59,987 nucleotides of DNA from Burkholderiales bacterium (lineage in GTDB: Bacteria; Pseudomonadota; Gammaproteobacteria; Burkholderiales; Burkholderiaceae_C). Numbering within the stretch: the stretch's first letter is position 1; each line of letters opens with the position of its first letter. Positions 9,935 to 18,382 of the stretch are shown here, piece by piece. The translations under genes were made by a program, and so were the position numbers. The stretch lies in contig CANFPU010000009.1 of assembly GCA_947448955.1 (NCBI GenBank), positions 1 through 59,987 on the forward strand, in the 5' to 3' direction. The notes beneath the pieces were generated by a model that searched no databases, was not told the origin of the DNA, and worked only from the letters and a program-made list of their open reading frames with translations.

Positions 9935-9958
9935 CGCCAACCGGGAGGTTGGCGTTTT
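9935..9958 (+). terminator. Terminator of the initiator tRNA transcript
   Basis: CGCCAACC, GGGA loop, GGTTGGCG (8 perfect pairs) followed by TTTT, 31 bases after the tRNA CCA end. Confidence 0.85.
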
Positions 9959-10347
9959 GCATTGCGGCGCGTAGAGCGCTACCCCCAGGCGCTGCGGGAT
10001 GCGACTTCAGGATTGACGCCTACCGATGCGTCAGACCATTGACGACATCCAACCCATTCGACTGGTTCTGGTCCTGCATGTCAAACGCACCGATTTGCTG
10101 GGCCAGGCACTGTTCGGCTGGCTAGCGGTCGCCTGCTGCTTCAGTTTGTTAGGCATTAAGAGAGCCATTGCAGTGCGTCCAATGGTTCAAATTCTTCGAA
10201 GCTTCGCCAACTCGTCGATCAACACTTTCTTGTTCTCGGAGTCATCCACAGGGATCTCAATCAGGTGTGAGCCCGACAGGCGTCGGTCTCCTGGTTCAGA
10301 GATTGGGACTGGTCAGCAGTCGCAAGCTCGCGCGCCGCGTCAGGTGC
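9959..10347. other. Intergenic stretch, no gene seen
   Basis: 389 bases between the tRNA terminator and the 3' end of the SulP gene. Short open frames exist but have no ribosome binding site and no recognisable protein character. No clear terminator for the SulP gene was found in it. Confidence 0.6.
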
Positions 10348-12561
10348 TCAGGCTTCGCGGATTTCCCGCAGTTCGGCATTGGTGTGGCGCAGACGGCCTG
10401 CGATGGCGAGCGCGATCGTCTTGACGATGCTGGCGCGAATCTTTTCATTGTCGGCAATGATCTCCTCGAACGCTTCGCGCTCGATGCAAATCAGCTCGGT
10501 CTCGGCGAGGGCGTGCACATTGGCCGAGTAAGGTTGACCGTCCAGAAAAGACATCTCGCCCAGAAACTGACCTCGTCCCAGCGTCGCGAGGTGAACGCTC
10601 TTGCCGTCGCCGAGTGACAGGCTGACCTTGAGCTCGCCCTTGGCAATCAGCATCAGTTGATGGCCGGCCTTACCGGACTCCACGATCAACTCACCGACCA
10701 CCGCGACGCGTGTATGGGCGCACTTTTTGAGCGCAGTGGTCGCATCCTGGGGCAGGTCCTTGAAGATCTCGAACTCGGAAAGCTGAAGGCTGTGTGGCGA
10801 GTCGACCTGGACGCCGGCGGCCTTCAGGATGTCGCCTTCTATCCATTCGAGCGCGTCGCTGAACTCGTCGAAGACCTGCGTGCGCTGGTCAGACAGCAAC
10901 CCGAGGCTCCCGACATAGGCGCGCAGATCCCGTCCACTGGGCAAACGTTGCGGCAAACGGCTCAACACTAGCGTGGCTTGCCGCGCCGCGAGCATTTTTC
11001 CGATGCGCTGGACCATGTGGCCCGCGGTCACATCGAGCGACTGAACCCTGAAAAAATCCAGCAGCAGGTAGCGCGCGTTCTGCAACTCGGCCTCGATCTC
11101 ACCGAATAGCTGATCGGTGGTGCCGAAGAACAGGCTTCCCTGTAGCTCGAAGACGACCGACTGCGCCCCTTCGCGTTCGAGAATCTCTCGCTCGCTGCCG
11201 CTACGAATGCGCTTGGAAAACCGGTGGTTGCCAAAGCTTTTTCTGCGCACCGGCGAGGAATGGATCTGCTCACTGATGAACATCGCCGCCGCCAGTGCAA
11301 TGCCCAAGCCCGAAGCAGCAATCAGGCTGACCGTGTTGGCCACCAGCACGACGGCGACGATGACCATGAAATCCAGCACAGTGTCCCGCCGGCGAACCAT
11401 CTGCAGCGATTTCCAGTCGATCATCCGGATGCCGATGACGATCAGCAGCGCAGCCAGCGCCGGCACCGGAACCCAGGCGATCAGCGGTGTGAGCGCCAGC
11501 ACCGCCAGCAGCGCCCACAAGCCCTGGAAAACCCCCGACAAATAAGTTGAGCCCCCGCTTGCCTTGTTGACCAGCGTTGCGCCCATGGTGCCGGCGCCCG
11601 GCAAACCGCCGATCAAGGTCGACGCGAGATTGCCCAGCCCCTGTCCGACCAACTCACGGTTGGAATTGTGTCGGGTCCCGGTCAGCGCGTCGAGCACGAG
11701 ACAGGTCTTGAGGGTGTCGATCGACAGCAGCACTGACAGCGTCAGTGCCGGCACTAGGACCAGATCCCAGCGGGGCAGAGAGGCTGAGGACAGGCTGGAC
11801 CAGGGACCGGTCAGCGTCGCCACGAACCCGCCGGCGTCGGCCGACAGCTTGCCGATGACCATGCTGTTGTTTTCGAGCGAGAGCAGTTGCGGCCAGCCTG
11901 ACAAGGCCAGCAACCAGTACATCGCGATGCCAGCGATCAAACCCTGGATCACTCCCGGAATGCGCTGCGAGATGCGTGGGGCCAGCAGCATCGCGCCGGC
12001 GGTGGCGCCACCGATCAGCAGCCCGGGCAATTGCCACAGCGAGGGGCTCATCAAGCCTTGCCACCAGCCCATGCCCTTGGGCAGCGCCAGCCACTTCGGC
12101 AATTGGCTCAGGATGATGATCAGGCCCACGCCGCTGAGGTAGCCGCTGATCACCGTGAACGGCATGTACTTGATCAGCCGGCCGATTTTCAGCACACCGA
12201 ACAGGATCTGTGCCACGCTGCTGGTCAGGGCCACCAGGAACAGCGTCAGCACGATCGCGCCAACCGGCAAGCCTTGCTGGCTCAGCTGCATCGTCAACGC
12301 TGAGAGCACGGCCGCGGCAGGCGCGCAGGGGGCCGAGATCAGCCGCTGGGTGCCACCAAAGATCGCGGCGATCAAACCCAGCGCCGTCACGCCGAGCATG
12401 CCCGCCAACGCGCCCTTGGCACCGAATTCGGCGCCTAGCGGCGAAAAAATGCTGACACCAAAGGCGATCGCCGATGGCAGTGCGACCAGCATGGCGGCAA
12501 ATCCACCCCAAACGTCGCCGCCAATCCGGTATGAGGACTTCACAGTGGCGCTGGGTGACAT
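10348..12561 (-). CDS. SulP-family anion transporter with STAS and cyclic-nucleotide-binding domains
   Basis: 737 residues. Residues about 10-425 form a SulP/SLC26 membrane domain of some 10-14 segments (opening GGDVWGGFAAMLVALPSAIAFG, then GLPGAGTMGATLVNKASGGST). About 450-560 are a STAS domain (VVFELQGSLFFGTTDQL). About 600-725 are a Crp-like cyclic-nucleotide-binding fold with RGQFLGEMSFLDGQPYSANV. SulP proteins move sulfate, bicarbonate or dicarboxylates; the substrate cannot be told. In the phosphate-binding cassette the usual Arg (P-R-S/T-A) is Tyr (PYSA), so nucleotide binding is doubtful. It stands alone, divergent from ggt. Confidence 0.88.
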   Translation of the reverse strand: MSPSATVKSSYRIGGDVWGGFAAMLVALPSAIAFGVSIFSPLGAEFGAKGALAGMLGVTALGLIAAIFGGTQRLISAPCAPAAAVLSALTMQLSQQGLPVGAIVLTLFLVALTSSVAQILFGVLKIGRLIKYMPFTVISGYLSGVGLIIILSQLPKWLALPKGMGWWQGLMSPSLWQLPGLLIGGATAGAMLLAPRISQRIPGVIQGLIAGIAMYWLLALSGWPQLLSLENNSMVIGKLSADAGGFVATLTGPWSSLSSASLPRWDLVLVPALTLSVLLSIDTLKTCLVLDALTGTRHNSNRELVGQGLGNLASTLIGGLPGAGTMGATLVNKASGGSTYLSGVFQGLWALLAVLALTPLIAWVPVPALAALLIVIGIRMIDWKSLQMVRRRDTVLDFMVIVAVVLVANTVSLIAASGLGIALAAAMFISEQIHSSPVRRKSFGNHRFSKRIRSGSEREILEREGAQSVVFELQGSLFFGTTDQLFGEIEAELQNARYLLLDFFRVQSLDVTAGHMVQRIGKMLAARQATLVLSRLPQRLPSGRDLRAYVGSLGLLSDQRTQVFDEFSDALEWIEGDILKAAGVQVDSPHSLQLSEFEIFKDLPQDATTALKKCAHTRVAVVGELIVESGKAGHQLMLIAKGELKVSLSLGDGKSVHLATLGRGQFLGEMSFLDGQPYSANVHALAETELICIEREAFEEIIADNEKIRASIVKTIALAIAGRLRHTNAELREIREA

Positions 12562-12605
12562 GAACAGGTCGACGCTGCTGAGCAGGCATTTGGGTGACGA
12601 AATTC

Positions 12606-12635
12606 ATATTAGCGTTTATTTATGACAAAAAACAA
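12606..12635 (-). promoter_or_regulatory. Probable promoter of the SulP transporter gene
   Basis: On the minus strand TTGTTT (12635-12630) and TAATAT (12611-12606) are spaced 18 bases apart, about 45 bases upstream of the start codon, in an AT-rich patch unlike the surrounding GC-rich DNA. Confidence 0.5.
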
Positions 12636-12644
12636 CACCTGCTT

Positions 12645-12655
12645 CGCATAATGCG
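12645..12655. promoter_or_regulatory. Small inverted repeat beside the SulP promoter
   Basis: CGCAT-A-ATGCG lies 9 bases upstream of the predicted -35 box. Candidate operator for an unknown regulator; short enough to arise by chance. Confidence 0.25.
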
Positions 12656-12911
12656 GAGTGTGATGTGACCGTCCATGAAGCGCGAAGCGCCTGCGGGCTG
12701 CCTCGGAGGATCCAAGGGTTTTCACCCAAGTCCAGATGGGGAGGCTTGGCATGATTGGGCCGCAGCGTCTCTAGGTTGAACGCTTGCATCGCGTGCAGTC
12801 GAAAGGCCTTGGCCTCTATCGGCCCAGTCGGGTTCACTCACTGGCTTCGTGCGGCTGGGTCGTCGATGAACCCACCATTTCGTCAACTTTTAAACTTTGC
12901 GAGGGACGCCC

Positions 12912-14873
12912 ATGTCCACCATTCGTTGGTTGCATTGCCTGGGGCCGGTTTTCGCGGCTCTGCTCGTCGCTTGTGGTGGCGCCGATGTCGCCGTTGCGCC
13001 GGATACCAGCTGCCAGGCTTTGTCGAGCGATGGCACTGGCGTGGTCGTCGGGTCGAATTTGCCGGGTGATCCGGCTCTTCCGGAAGCGGCTTCGGGGTAT
13101 CGTGCCGGGCTGAAGGTCATCTCGGCGCGCAGCTACATGGTGTCGACCTCGAACGCGCTGGCCAGCGCGGCAGGTTGCGCGGTTCTGAAGAAAGGCGGGT
13201 CGGCCGCTGATGCAGCGGTTGCAGTGCAAGCTGTTCTCGGCTTGACCGTACCCGAGGCGACCGGTTTGGGCTCAGGCGGGTTCATCGTCTATTACGACGC
13301 CGCCTCAAAGTCTGTGCTGGCCTATGACGGTCGCGAGTCGGCACCCGCCGCCGCCACCGAAAACTACCTGCGCTACATTGACGACGATACCGACAAGACC
13401 ACGCCCAAGCCCAGCGCGCGAGCCAGCGGCCGTTCGATCGGCACCATCGGCGTGCCGCGCTTGATCGAGGCCGTTCAGAAAGACCACGGCAAGCTCGCCT
13501 GGAAAGACTTGTTCGGTGATGGCATCTCTTTGGCGACCAACGGTTTCAAGATCGGCGGGCGCCTCGCGGCGGCGATTGTTTCAAACGCCGCTTCGCTCAA
13601 GCGCGATGCCGAAGCGACGGCGTACTTCTTCAACGCCGATGGCACGCCCAAGGCGCTGGGAACCGTGCTGACGAATCCGGCTTACGCCAAGTCCTTGCAA
13701 GCCATGGCCGCTGGCGGTGCTGACGCGATCTACACCGGCCAGATCGGCGCCGACATCATTGCCAAGATCGCCAGCACCAGCGCCCCGGACGGTAGCCCGA
13801 CGACCCCAGGCAAAACGACGCTGGTCGACCTCGCAGCCTATGAAGTCAAGCGTCGCGAACCGGTGTGCACGACTTACCGCAACACCTATTGGGTCTGCGG
13901 CGCGCCACCGCCCACCTCTGGCGGCATCACCGTCGCGTCGGCGCTGGGCATCATCGAGAACTTCGACATGGCCGCACTCAAGCCAACAGCCATTGACCGC
14001 GAAGGCGGCAAGCCGACCGTGCAGGGCGTCCATCTCGTGACCGAAGCCGAGCGCCTGGCTTACGCTGACCGCGACAAGTACATCGCCGACACCGACTTCG
14101 TCCCCTTGCCCGGCGGCACCTGGAATACGATGCTCAACAAGACTTACATGAAGAGCCGCGCCGCGCTGATTGCCACCACCAAGAGCATGGGCACGGCACA
14201 GGCGGGCAATCTGGGTCCGATTCCGCTCGCCGCCGACAACACTGTCGAGCACGGCACGAACCAGTTCACCATCGTCGACGGCGCGGGCAACGTGTTGACC
14301 GCGACCACCACCGTCGAATCGAGCATGGGCTCGTTCCACATGACCAATGGATTCCTGCTGAACAACCAATTGACCGACTTTTCTGCGACGCCGACCGATG
14401 CTGCGGGCGTGCTGATCGCCAACCGGGTGGCGCCGCGCAAGCGTCCACGCAGCTCGATGGCGCCGACCTTGGTGTTCAAGGTCGCGGCCGACGGCGGCAG
14501 GGGCGACTTCGTGATGGCGACTGGCTCGCCGGGCGGCGGCACGATTCCGCAGTACGTTGTCAAAACGATTGTCGGCGCGCTCGATTGGGGGCTCGATGCC
14601 CAGCAAGCGGCCGGCCTGGTGGACTTCGGTGCGAGCAACAGCGCGACCACCACGGTCGGCGGCGAGCACCCGAATGTCGACGTCACCAATGGCAGCGCCA
14701 ACGATACGTTGATCGCCGGTTTGCGCGCGCTTGGCCACACGGTGTCGACCGCAGCGCAGGCCAGTGGCGTCAACACGATCATGCGGACCGTGCTCAATGG
14801 CGTGGCGATATTGACCGGTGGCACCGACCCGCGACGCGAGGGGGTCGTGCTCGGCGACACCTTTGTGCCCTGA
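12912..14873 (+). CDS. ggt: Gamma-glutamyltransferase, lipoprotein-type
   Basis: 653 residues. The enzyme cleaves or transfers the gamma-glutamyl group of glutathione and related compounds after self-cleavage into two subunits. The autocatalytic nucleophile is Thr449 in HGTNQFTIVD; upstream, GGSAADAAVAVQAVLGLTVPEATGLGSGG and YDGRESAPAAA are family signatures, and ATTTVESSMGS and LLNNQLTDFS follow. The N-terminus MSTIRWLHCLGPVFAALLVAC has a lipobox (LVAC, Cys21), so the protein is probably membrane-anchored in the periplasm or outer membrane. The ATG at 12912 has GAGGGA at good spacing. A Bug receptor gene follows after 45 bases. Confidence 0.93.
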   Translation: MSTIRWLHCLGPVFAALLVACGGADVAVAPDTSCQALSSDGTGVVVGSNLPGDPALPEAASGYRAGLKVISARSYMVSTSNALASAAGCAVLKKGGSAADAAVAVQAVLGLTVPEATGLGSGGFIVYYDAASKSVLAYDGRESAPAAATENYLRYIDDDTDKTTPKPSARASGRSIGTIGVPRLIEAVQKDHGKLAWKDLFGDGISLATNGFKIGGRLAAAIVSNAASLKRDAEATAYFFNADGTPKALGTVLTNPAYAKSLQAMAAGGADAIYTGQIGADIIAKIASTSAPDGSPTTPGKTTLVDLAAYEVKRREPVCTTYRNTYWVCGAPPPTSGGITVASALGIIENFDMAALKPTAIDREGGKPTVQGVHLVTEAERLAYADRDKYIADTDFVPLPGGTWNTMLNKTYMKSRAALIATTKSMGTAQAGNLGPIPLAADNTVEHGTNQFTIVDGAGNVLTATTTVESSMGSFHMTNGFLLNNQLTDFSATPTDAAGVLIANRVAPRKRPRSSMAPTLVFKVAADGGRGDFVMATGSPGGGTIPQYVVKTIVGALDWGLDAQQAAGLVDFGASNSATTTVGGEHPNVDVTNGSANDTLIAGLRALGHTVSTAAQASGVNTIMRTVLNGVAILTGGTDPRREGVVLGDTFVP

Positions 14874-14918
14874 GGCGGCTGATGCTCGCGCTGCCGACCA
14901 ACTACCCGGAGACAACCC

Positions 14919-15896
14919 GTGACCATGGTTGAACAATGGCTGCGCCGACTGCTGCCCGCGGCGGCGCTGGCACTTTGCGGGCCCGGCCCGGCGGCGTTGG
15001 CGGCCGATGCGAAGCCGCTGCGACTGATCGCGCCGGCTGCGCCGGGCGGCATCCTCGACCTGACCAGTCGCTTGATTGCCAAGGGTTTGCAGGACCTGAC
15101 CCACCAGACGGTGGTGGTCGAGAACGTCAGTGGTGCTGGCGGTACGCTGGGCATCATGGCCATGCTGAAGGCCGACCCGGACGGCAACACGCTGGTGATG
15201 GGCAGCCTGGGCCCCAATGCGGCCAATTACACGCTGCAGGACAAGCTGCCTTACAAACCCGAAGATTTGTCGCCGGTCATCCATGTGTTGTCGATGCCTA
15301 ATGTGCTGGTGGTTTCGCCCAAACTCGGCGTCAAAACGCTGGCCGAGCTGAAAGCGCTGTCCAAAGCCAGGCCATCCGGCTTGTCGATGGCGGTGTCGAC
15401 GAGCGGATCTTCCGGCCACCTGACCGGCGCGCTGATCAAGTTGCGCGCAGGCGTCAGCGCGGTCGACATCGTTTACCGGGGTGCTGCGCCGGCCCTGACC
15501 GACCTGGTCGGCGGGCAGGTCGATTTCATGGTCGACAACATGATCACTTCGCTGCCGATGGTTCGCGCCGGCAAGTTGGTGCCACTCGCCGTGACGTCTC
15601 GCGATCGCGTACCGGAGATGCCCGATGTGCCGACCATCGTCGAGTCAGGCTACCCTGACATTGAGGTCACGGTCTGGCTCGGCCTGTTCGTCTCAGCCAA
15701 GGTACCGCAGGACCGAGTTCGCCAACTCAATGCCGACTTGCAGAAGGTGCTTGCCATGCCGGAGATTCGGCAGCGCATCGCCGAGCAAGGTGGGCTGGGC
15801 GTTGGTGGCAGTCCTGAGGTTTTCAAGCGTTTCGTCGCGACCGAGAAAGACCGGTGGGAGCAGGTCATCAAGTCTGGCGGTATCAAGGTGGAGTGA
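14919..15896 (+). CDS. Bug/TctC-family periplasmic substrate-binding protein
   Basis: 325 residues with a signal peptide ending near PAALAADA. Family features are LRLIAPAAPGGILDLTSRLIA at the start of the mature part, VVENVSGAGGTLG, and DIVYRGAAPALTDLVGGQVDFMVDN. Bug proteins bind carboxylates or small amines, either for TctAB-type transporters or as sensors; no TctA or TctB gene is near. The GTG at 14919 is seven bases after GGAG; the ATG two codons later is spaced less well. It follows ggt and precedes an acyl-CoA dehydrogenase, so the three may be co-transcribed. Confidence 0.88.
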   Translation: MTMVEQWLRRLLPAAALALCGPGPAALAADAKPLRLIAPAAPGGILDLTSRLIAKGLQDLTHQTVVVENVSGAGGTLGIMAMLKADPDGNTLVMGSLGPNAANYTLQDKLPYKPEDLSPVIHVLSMPNVLVVSPKLGVKTLAELKALSKARPSGLSMAVSTSGSSGHLTGALIKLRAGVSAVDIVYRGAAPALTDLVGGQVDFMVDNMITSLPMVRAGKLVPLAVTSRDRVPEMPDVPTIVESGYPDIEVTVWLGLFVSAKVPQDRVRQLNADLQKVLAMPEIRQRIAEQGGLGVGGSPEVFKRFVATEKDRWEQVIKSGGIKVE

Positions 15897-16007
15897 CCTC
15901 GGTCGCACCCGTGTTTACACGCTCACCCACCGTCCACGGGTCGGGCTAATATCGCTGCCAGCCGGCCGCGGGCAGCCATCGCGTCCGGCTCGGACGAAAA
16001 ACAATCC

Positions 16008-17162
16008 ATGAGCGCCAGCATGCCTATCCGCGGATCCAGCCTCTACACCGCCGAGCACGAGGGCTTTCGCGACACTGTCAGACGCTTCCTCGAGCGCGAG
16101 GTGCTGCCCGATCACGCGCAGTGGGAGCAGCAAGGCCTAGTGCCGCGCGAGATTTGGCGCCGTGCGGGCCAAGCCGGATTGCTGCTGCCGATGGCACCGG
16201 TGGCCTATGGCGGTAGCGGTGGCGATTTTCTGTTCACCGCCATCGTTGTCGAGGAGATCGCACGCGTGATGGCGACCGGTGTCGCCGGCTTCACGACGCA
16301 TTCGGACATCGTTGCGCCCTACCTGGTCGAGTTTGGCACCGAAGCGCAGAAGCAGCGCTGGTTGCCTGACATGGCCAGCGGCGACATCGTCGCCTCGATT
16401 GCGATGACCGAACCCTCTGCTGGCAGCGACCTGAAAGCGATCCGAACGACGGCCACGCGGGCCAGTGGCGGCTACCGTCTCAAGGGCCAGAAGACCTTCA
16501 TCACCAACGGCTGGCATGCCGACTGGGTGCTGGTCGTCGCCAAGACCGACCCCGCGGCCGGCGCCAAAGGCATGAGCCTGCTCTGGGTCGACACCCGCAG
16601 CCCAGGTTTCAGCCGAGGCAAGCTGCTCGACAAGATTGGTCAACGCGCCCAAGACACTGCCGAACTCTTTTTCGATGACGTGATCGTGCCGGACGACTGC
16701 CTGATCGGCGAAGAGAACAAGGCTTTCGTTTACCTGATGCACGGTCTGGTCCAAGAGCGTCTGATGATCGCGCTGCGCTGCGCGACCTCGCTCGAGGCGT
16801 CACTGGACTGGACCATCGCCTACACCAAGGAGCGACAAGCCTTCGGCAGGCCCTTGATCCAGAACCAGCAGACGCGCTTCAGGCTGGCCGAGATCAAGAC
16901 CTTGGCGTTCGCCACGCGGGCTTTGGTCGACCGCTGTGTCGCTGACCACCTGGACGGCCAACTTGGCCCAGATGGTGCGGCGATGGCCAAGCTTTGGGCG
17001 TCTGATGCCACCCGCGCGATCGACGACTTGCTGCAGATGTTTGGCGGTTATGGCTACATGCGCGAGTACCCGATCGCCCGCATGCTGACCGACATTCGAG
17101 GCAACCGTATCTATGGCGGTTCGTCGGAGGTCATGAAAGAAATCATCGGCCGCACGCTGTGA
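16008..17162 (+). CDS. Acyl-CoA dehydrogenase family protein
   Basis: 384 residues, full length. It should remove two hydrogens from an acyl-CoA using FAD and pass electrons to ETF. Seen: EPSAGSDLKAIRTTA (FAD/substrate motif), GQKTFITNGWHADW, and the C-terminal MFGGYGYMREYPIARML then IYGGSSEVMKEII. The usual catalytic Glu of the YEGTSE motif is Gly here; instead Glu250 in VQERLMIA matches the base position of long-chain and isovaleryl-type enzymes. Flanked by two Bug receptor genes; the substrate is unknown. Confidence 0.92.
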   Translation: MSASMPIRGSSLYTAEHEGFRDTVRRFLEREVLPDHAQWEQQGLVPREIWRRAGQAGLLLPMAPVAYGGSGGDFLFTAIVVEEIARVMATGVAGFTTHSDIVAPYLVEFGTEAQKQRWLPDMASGDIVASIAMTEPSAGSDLKAIRTTATRASGGYRLKGQKTFITNGWHADWVLVVAKTDPAAGAKGMSLLWVDTRSPGFSRGKLLDKIGQRAQDTAELFFDDVIVPDDCLIGEENKAFVYLMHGLVQERLMIALRCATSLEASLDWTIAYTKERQAFGRPLIQNQQTRFRLAEIKTLAFATRALVDRCVADHLDGQLGPDGAAMAKLWASDATRAIDDLLQMFGGYGYMREYPIARMLTDIRGNRIYGGSSEVMKEIIGRTL

Positions 17163-17283
17163 CCGACCCCCGCCTGCGAGCGCCGGGTTTGAGTTGGACG
17201 TCTGCCAGCCTGCCAGATTGCGGGTTTGCAAACTTCGCGCCGCAGGCCTGTACCGCACCACACCCTTGGCACTGAGAGAACTC

Positions 17284-18276
17284 ATGAAAACTAGTCCTGA
17301 CGCGGCCGCCCGCCGTCAAATCCTCACCGCTGCCGGTTCGGCCGCTTTGGGCGCGGCGCTGCCTGGCTTGGCGTTTGCCCAGTCCGACTGGCCGAACCGG
17401 CCGATCCGCTTCTTCGTGCCCTTCCCGGCTGGTGGCGGCGCAGACCTGGGCGCGCGTGTGATTGCTGCGCACATGGGCAATGCCTTCGGCAAACCGGTGC
17501 TGGTGGAGAACCGGGCGGGCGCCGATGGCGCGCTGGCCGCGCTGGAGGTGCTCAAGGCGCCGCCCGACGGCCACACCATGTATTTCGGCACGGCTACCTC
17601 GATGTCCTATGTGCCTTCCCTGAAAAAGGTCCCACCCTATGACCCGGTCGCCGATTTCACGCCGATCTCCAATCTCTGCATCTTCACTTTCTATCTGGCG
17701 GTGGCGCCCAGCCTGCCGGTCAATACCTTGGCCGAGTTGGTCGCTTACGCGCGGGCCAACCCTGGCAAGCTGAGCTACGCCACGGGCAATAGCACCGGCA
17801 TCGTGTCGATGGCCTCGCTGATCGAGGCCAACAAACTCGACATGGTCCGCGTGCCCTACAAGGGCGAGGCGCAGGCGGTTGTCGACATGGTCGGCGGACG
17901 GGTGCCTTTGATGTTCGTGACGCCCGCGGTGCTGCCGCAGTTGCTCAAGGAGAAGTTCCGGCTGATTGCCGTGCTCCTGCCGGAGCGCACCCGGGCCTTT
18001 CCCAATGTGCCGACGATGGCCGAGGCGGGCCAGCCGCTGGTCAATATCCGTCCCTGGGGCGGTTTGCTGGGACCGGCCAAGATGCCCAAGGATCTGGTCG
18101 ATCGCATCTCGAAAGACTTCAACGTGATCATGCGCAAGCCCGATGTGGTCGAGCAGTACGACAAGCTCGGGCTGCTGCCCACGCCGTCGTCGCCCGAGGT
18201 CCTGGGGGCGCAGGTCAAGGAGCAGTTGGGGATCTGGACCCGCACGATGCGCGCTGCGGGCATCGAGCTGGAGTGA
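17284..18276 (+). CDS. Bug/TctC-family periplasmic substrate-binding protein
   Basis: 330 residues. The N-terminus MKTSPDAAARRQILTAAGSAALG has a twin-arginine-like RRQIL start and cleavage near AFAQSD. The mature part has PIRFFVPFPAGGGADLGAR, VENRAGADGALAALEVL and RVPYKGEAQAVVDMVGGRV, all family hallmarks. The start at 17284 follows GAGAGAACTC; a longer reading from 17194 has no signal-peptide character at its N-terminus. It stands between the acyl-CoA dehydrogenase and selD with no membrane partners nearby. Ligand unknown. Confidence 0.88.
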   Translation: MKTSPDAAARRQILTAAGSAALGAALPGLAFAQSDWPNRPIRFFVPFPAGGGADLGARVIAAHMGNAFGKPVLVENRAGADGALAALEVLKAPPDGHTMYFGTATSMSYVPSLKKVPPYDPVADFTPISNLCIFTFYLAVAPSLPVNTLAELVAYARANPGKLSYATGNSTGIVSMASLIEANKLDMVRVPYKGEAQAVVDMVGGRVPLMFVTPAVLPQLLKEKFRLIAVLLPERTRAFPNVPTMAEAGQPLVNIRPWGGLLGPAKMPKDLVDRISKDFNVIMRKPDVVEQYDKLGLLPTPSSPEVLGAQVKEQLGIWTRTMRAAGIELE

Positions 18277-18382
18277 CACTGACGCGCCGTGGCGCGTCGA
18301 GCGACCCTCTTGGCGTTGCACAGCAGTTTTGCGCCATGCCGGCAACGCTGGCTGCTGCGCCGCGGCGCAGCCTGCCGATCTG

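Larger units (their letters stand above)
12562..12911. other. Divergent intergenic region between SulP transporter and ggt
   Basis: 350 bases with the SulP promoter on the left. In the right part only the ggt ribosome binding site (GAGGGA, 12901-12906) stands out; no convincing ggt promoter or small gene was found. Confidence 0.6.

Noticed and set aside
10026-10424. Plus-strand open frame after the initiator tRNA
   Set aside because: No ribosome binding site, no protein-like pattern, and it runs into the SulP gene on the other strand.
13581-15419. Long antisense open frame (612 codons) opposite ggt and the Bug gene
   Set aside because: High GC makes long antisense frames common; the sense strand encodes two well-recognised proteins and the antisense product has no domain character.
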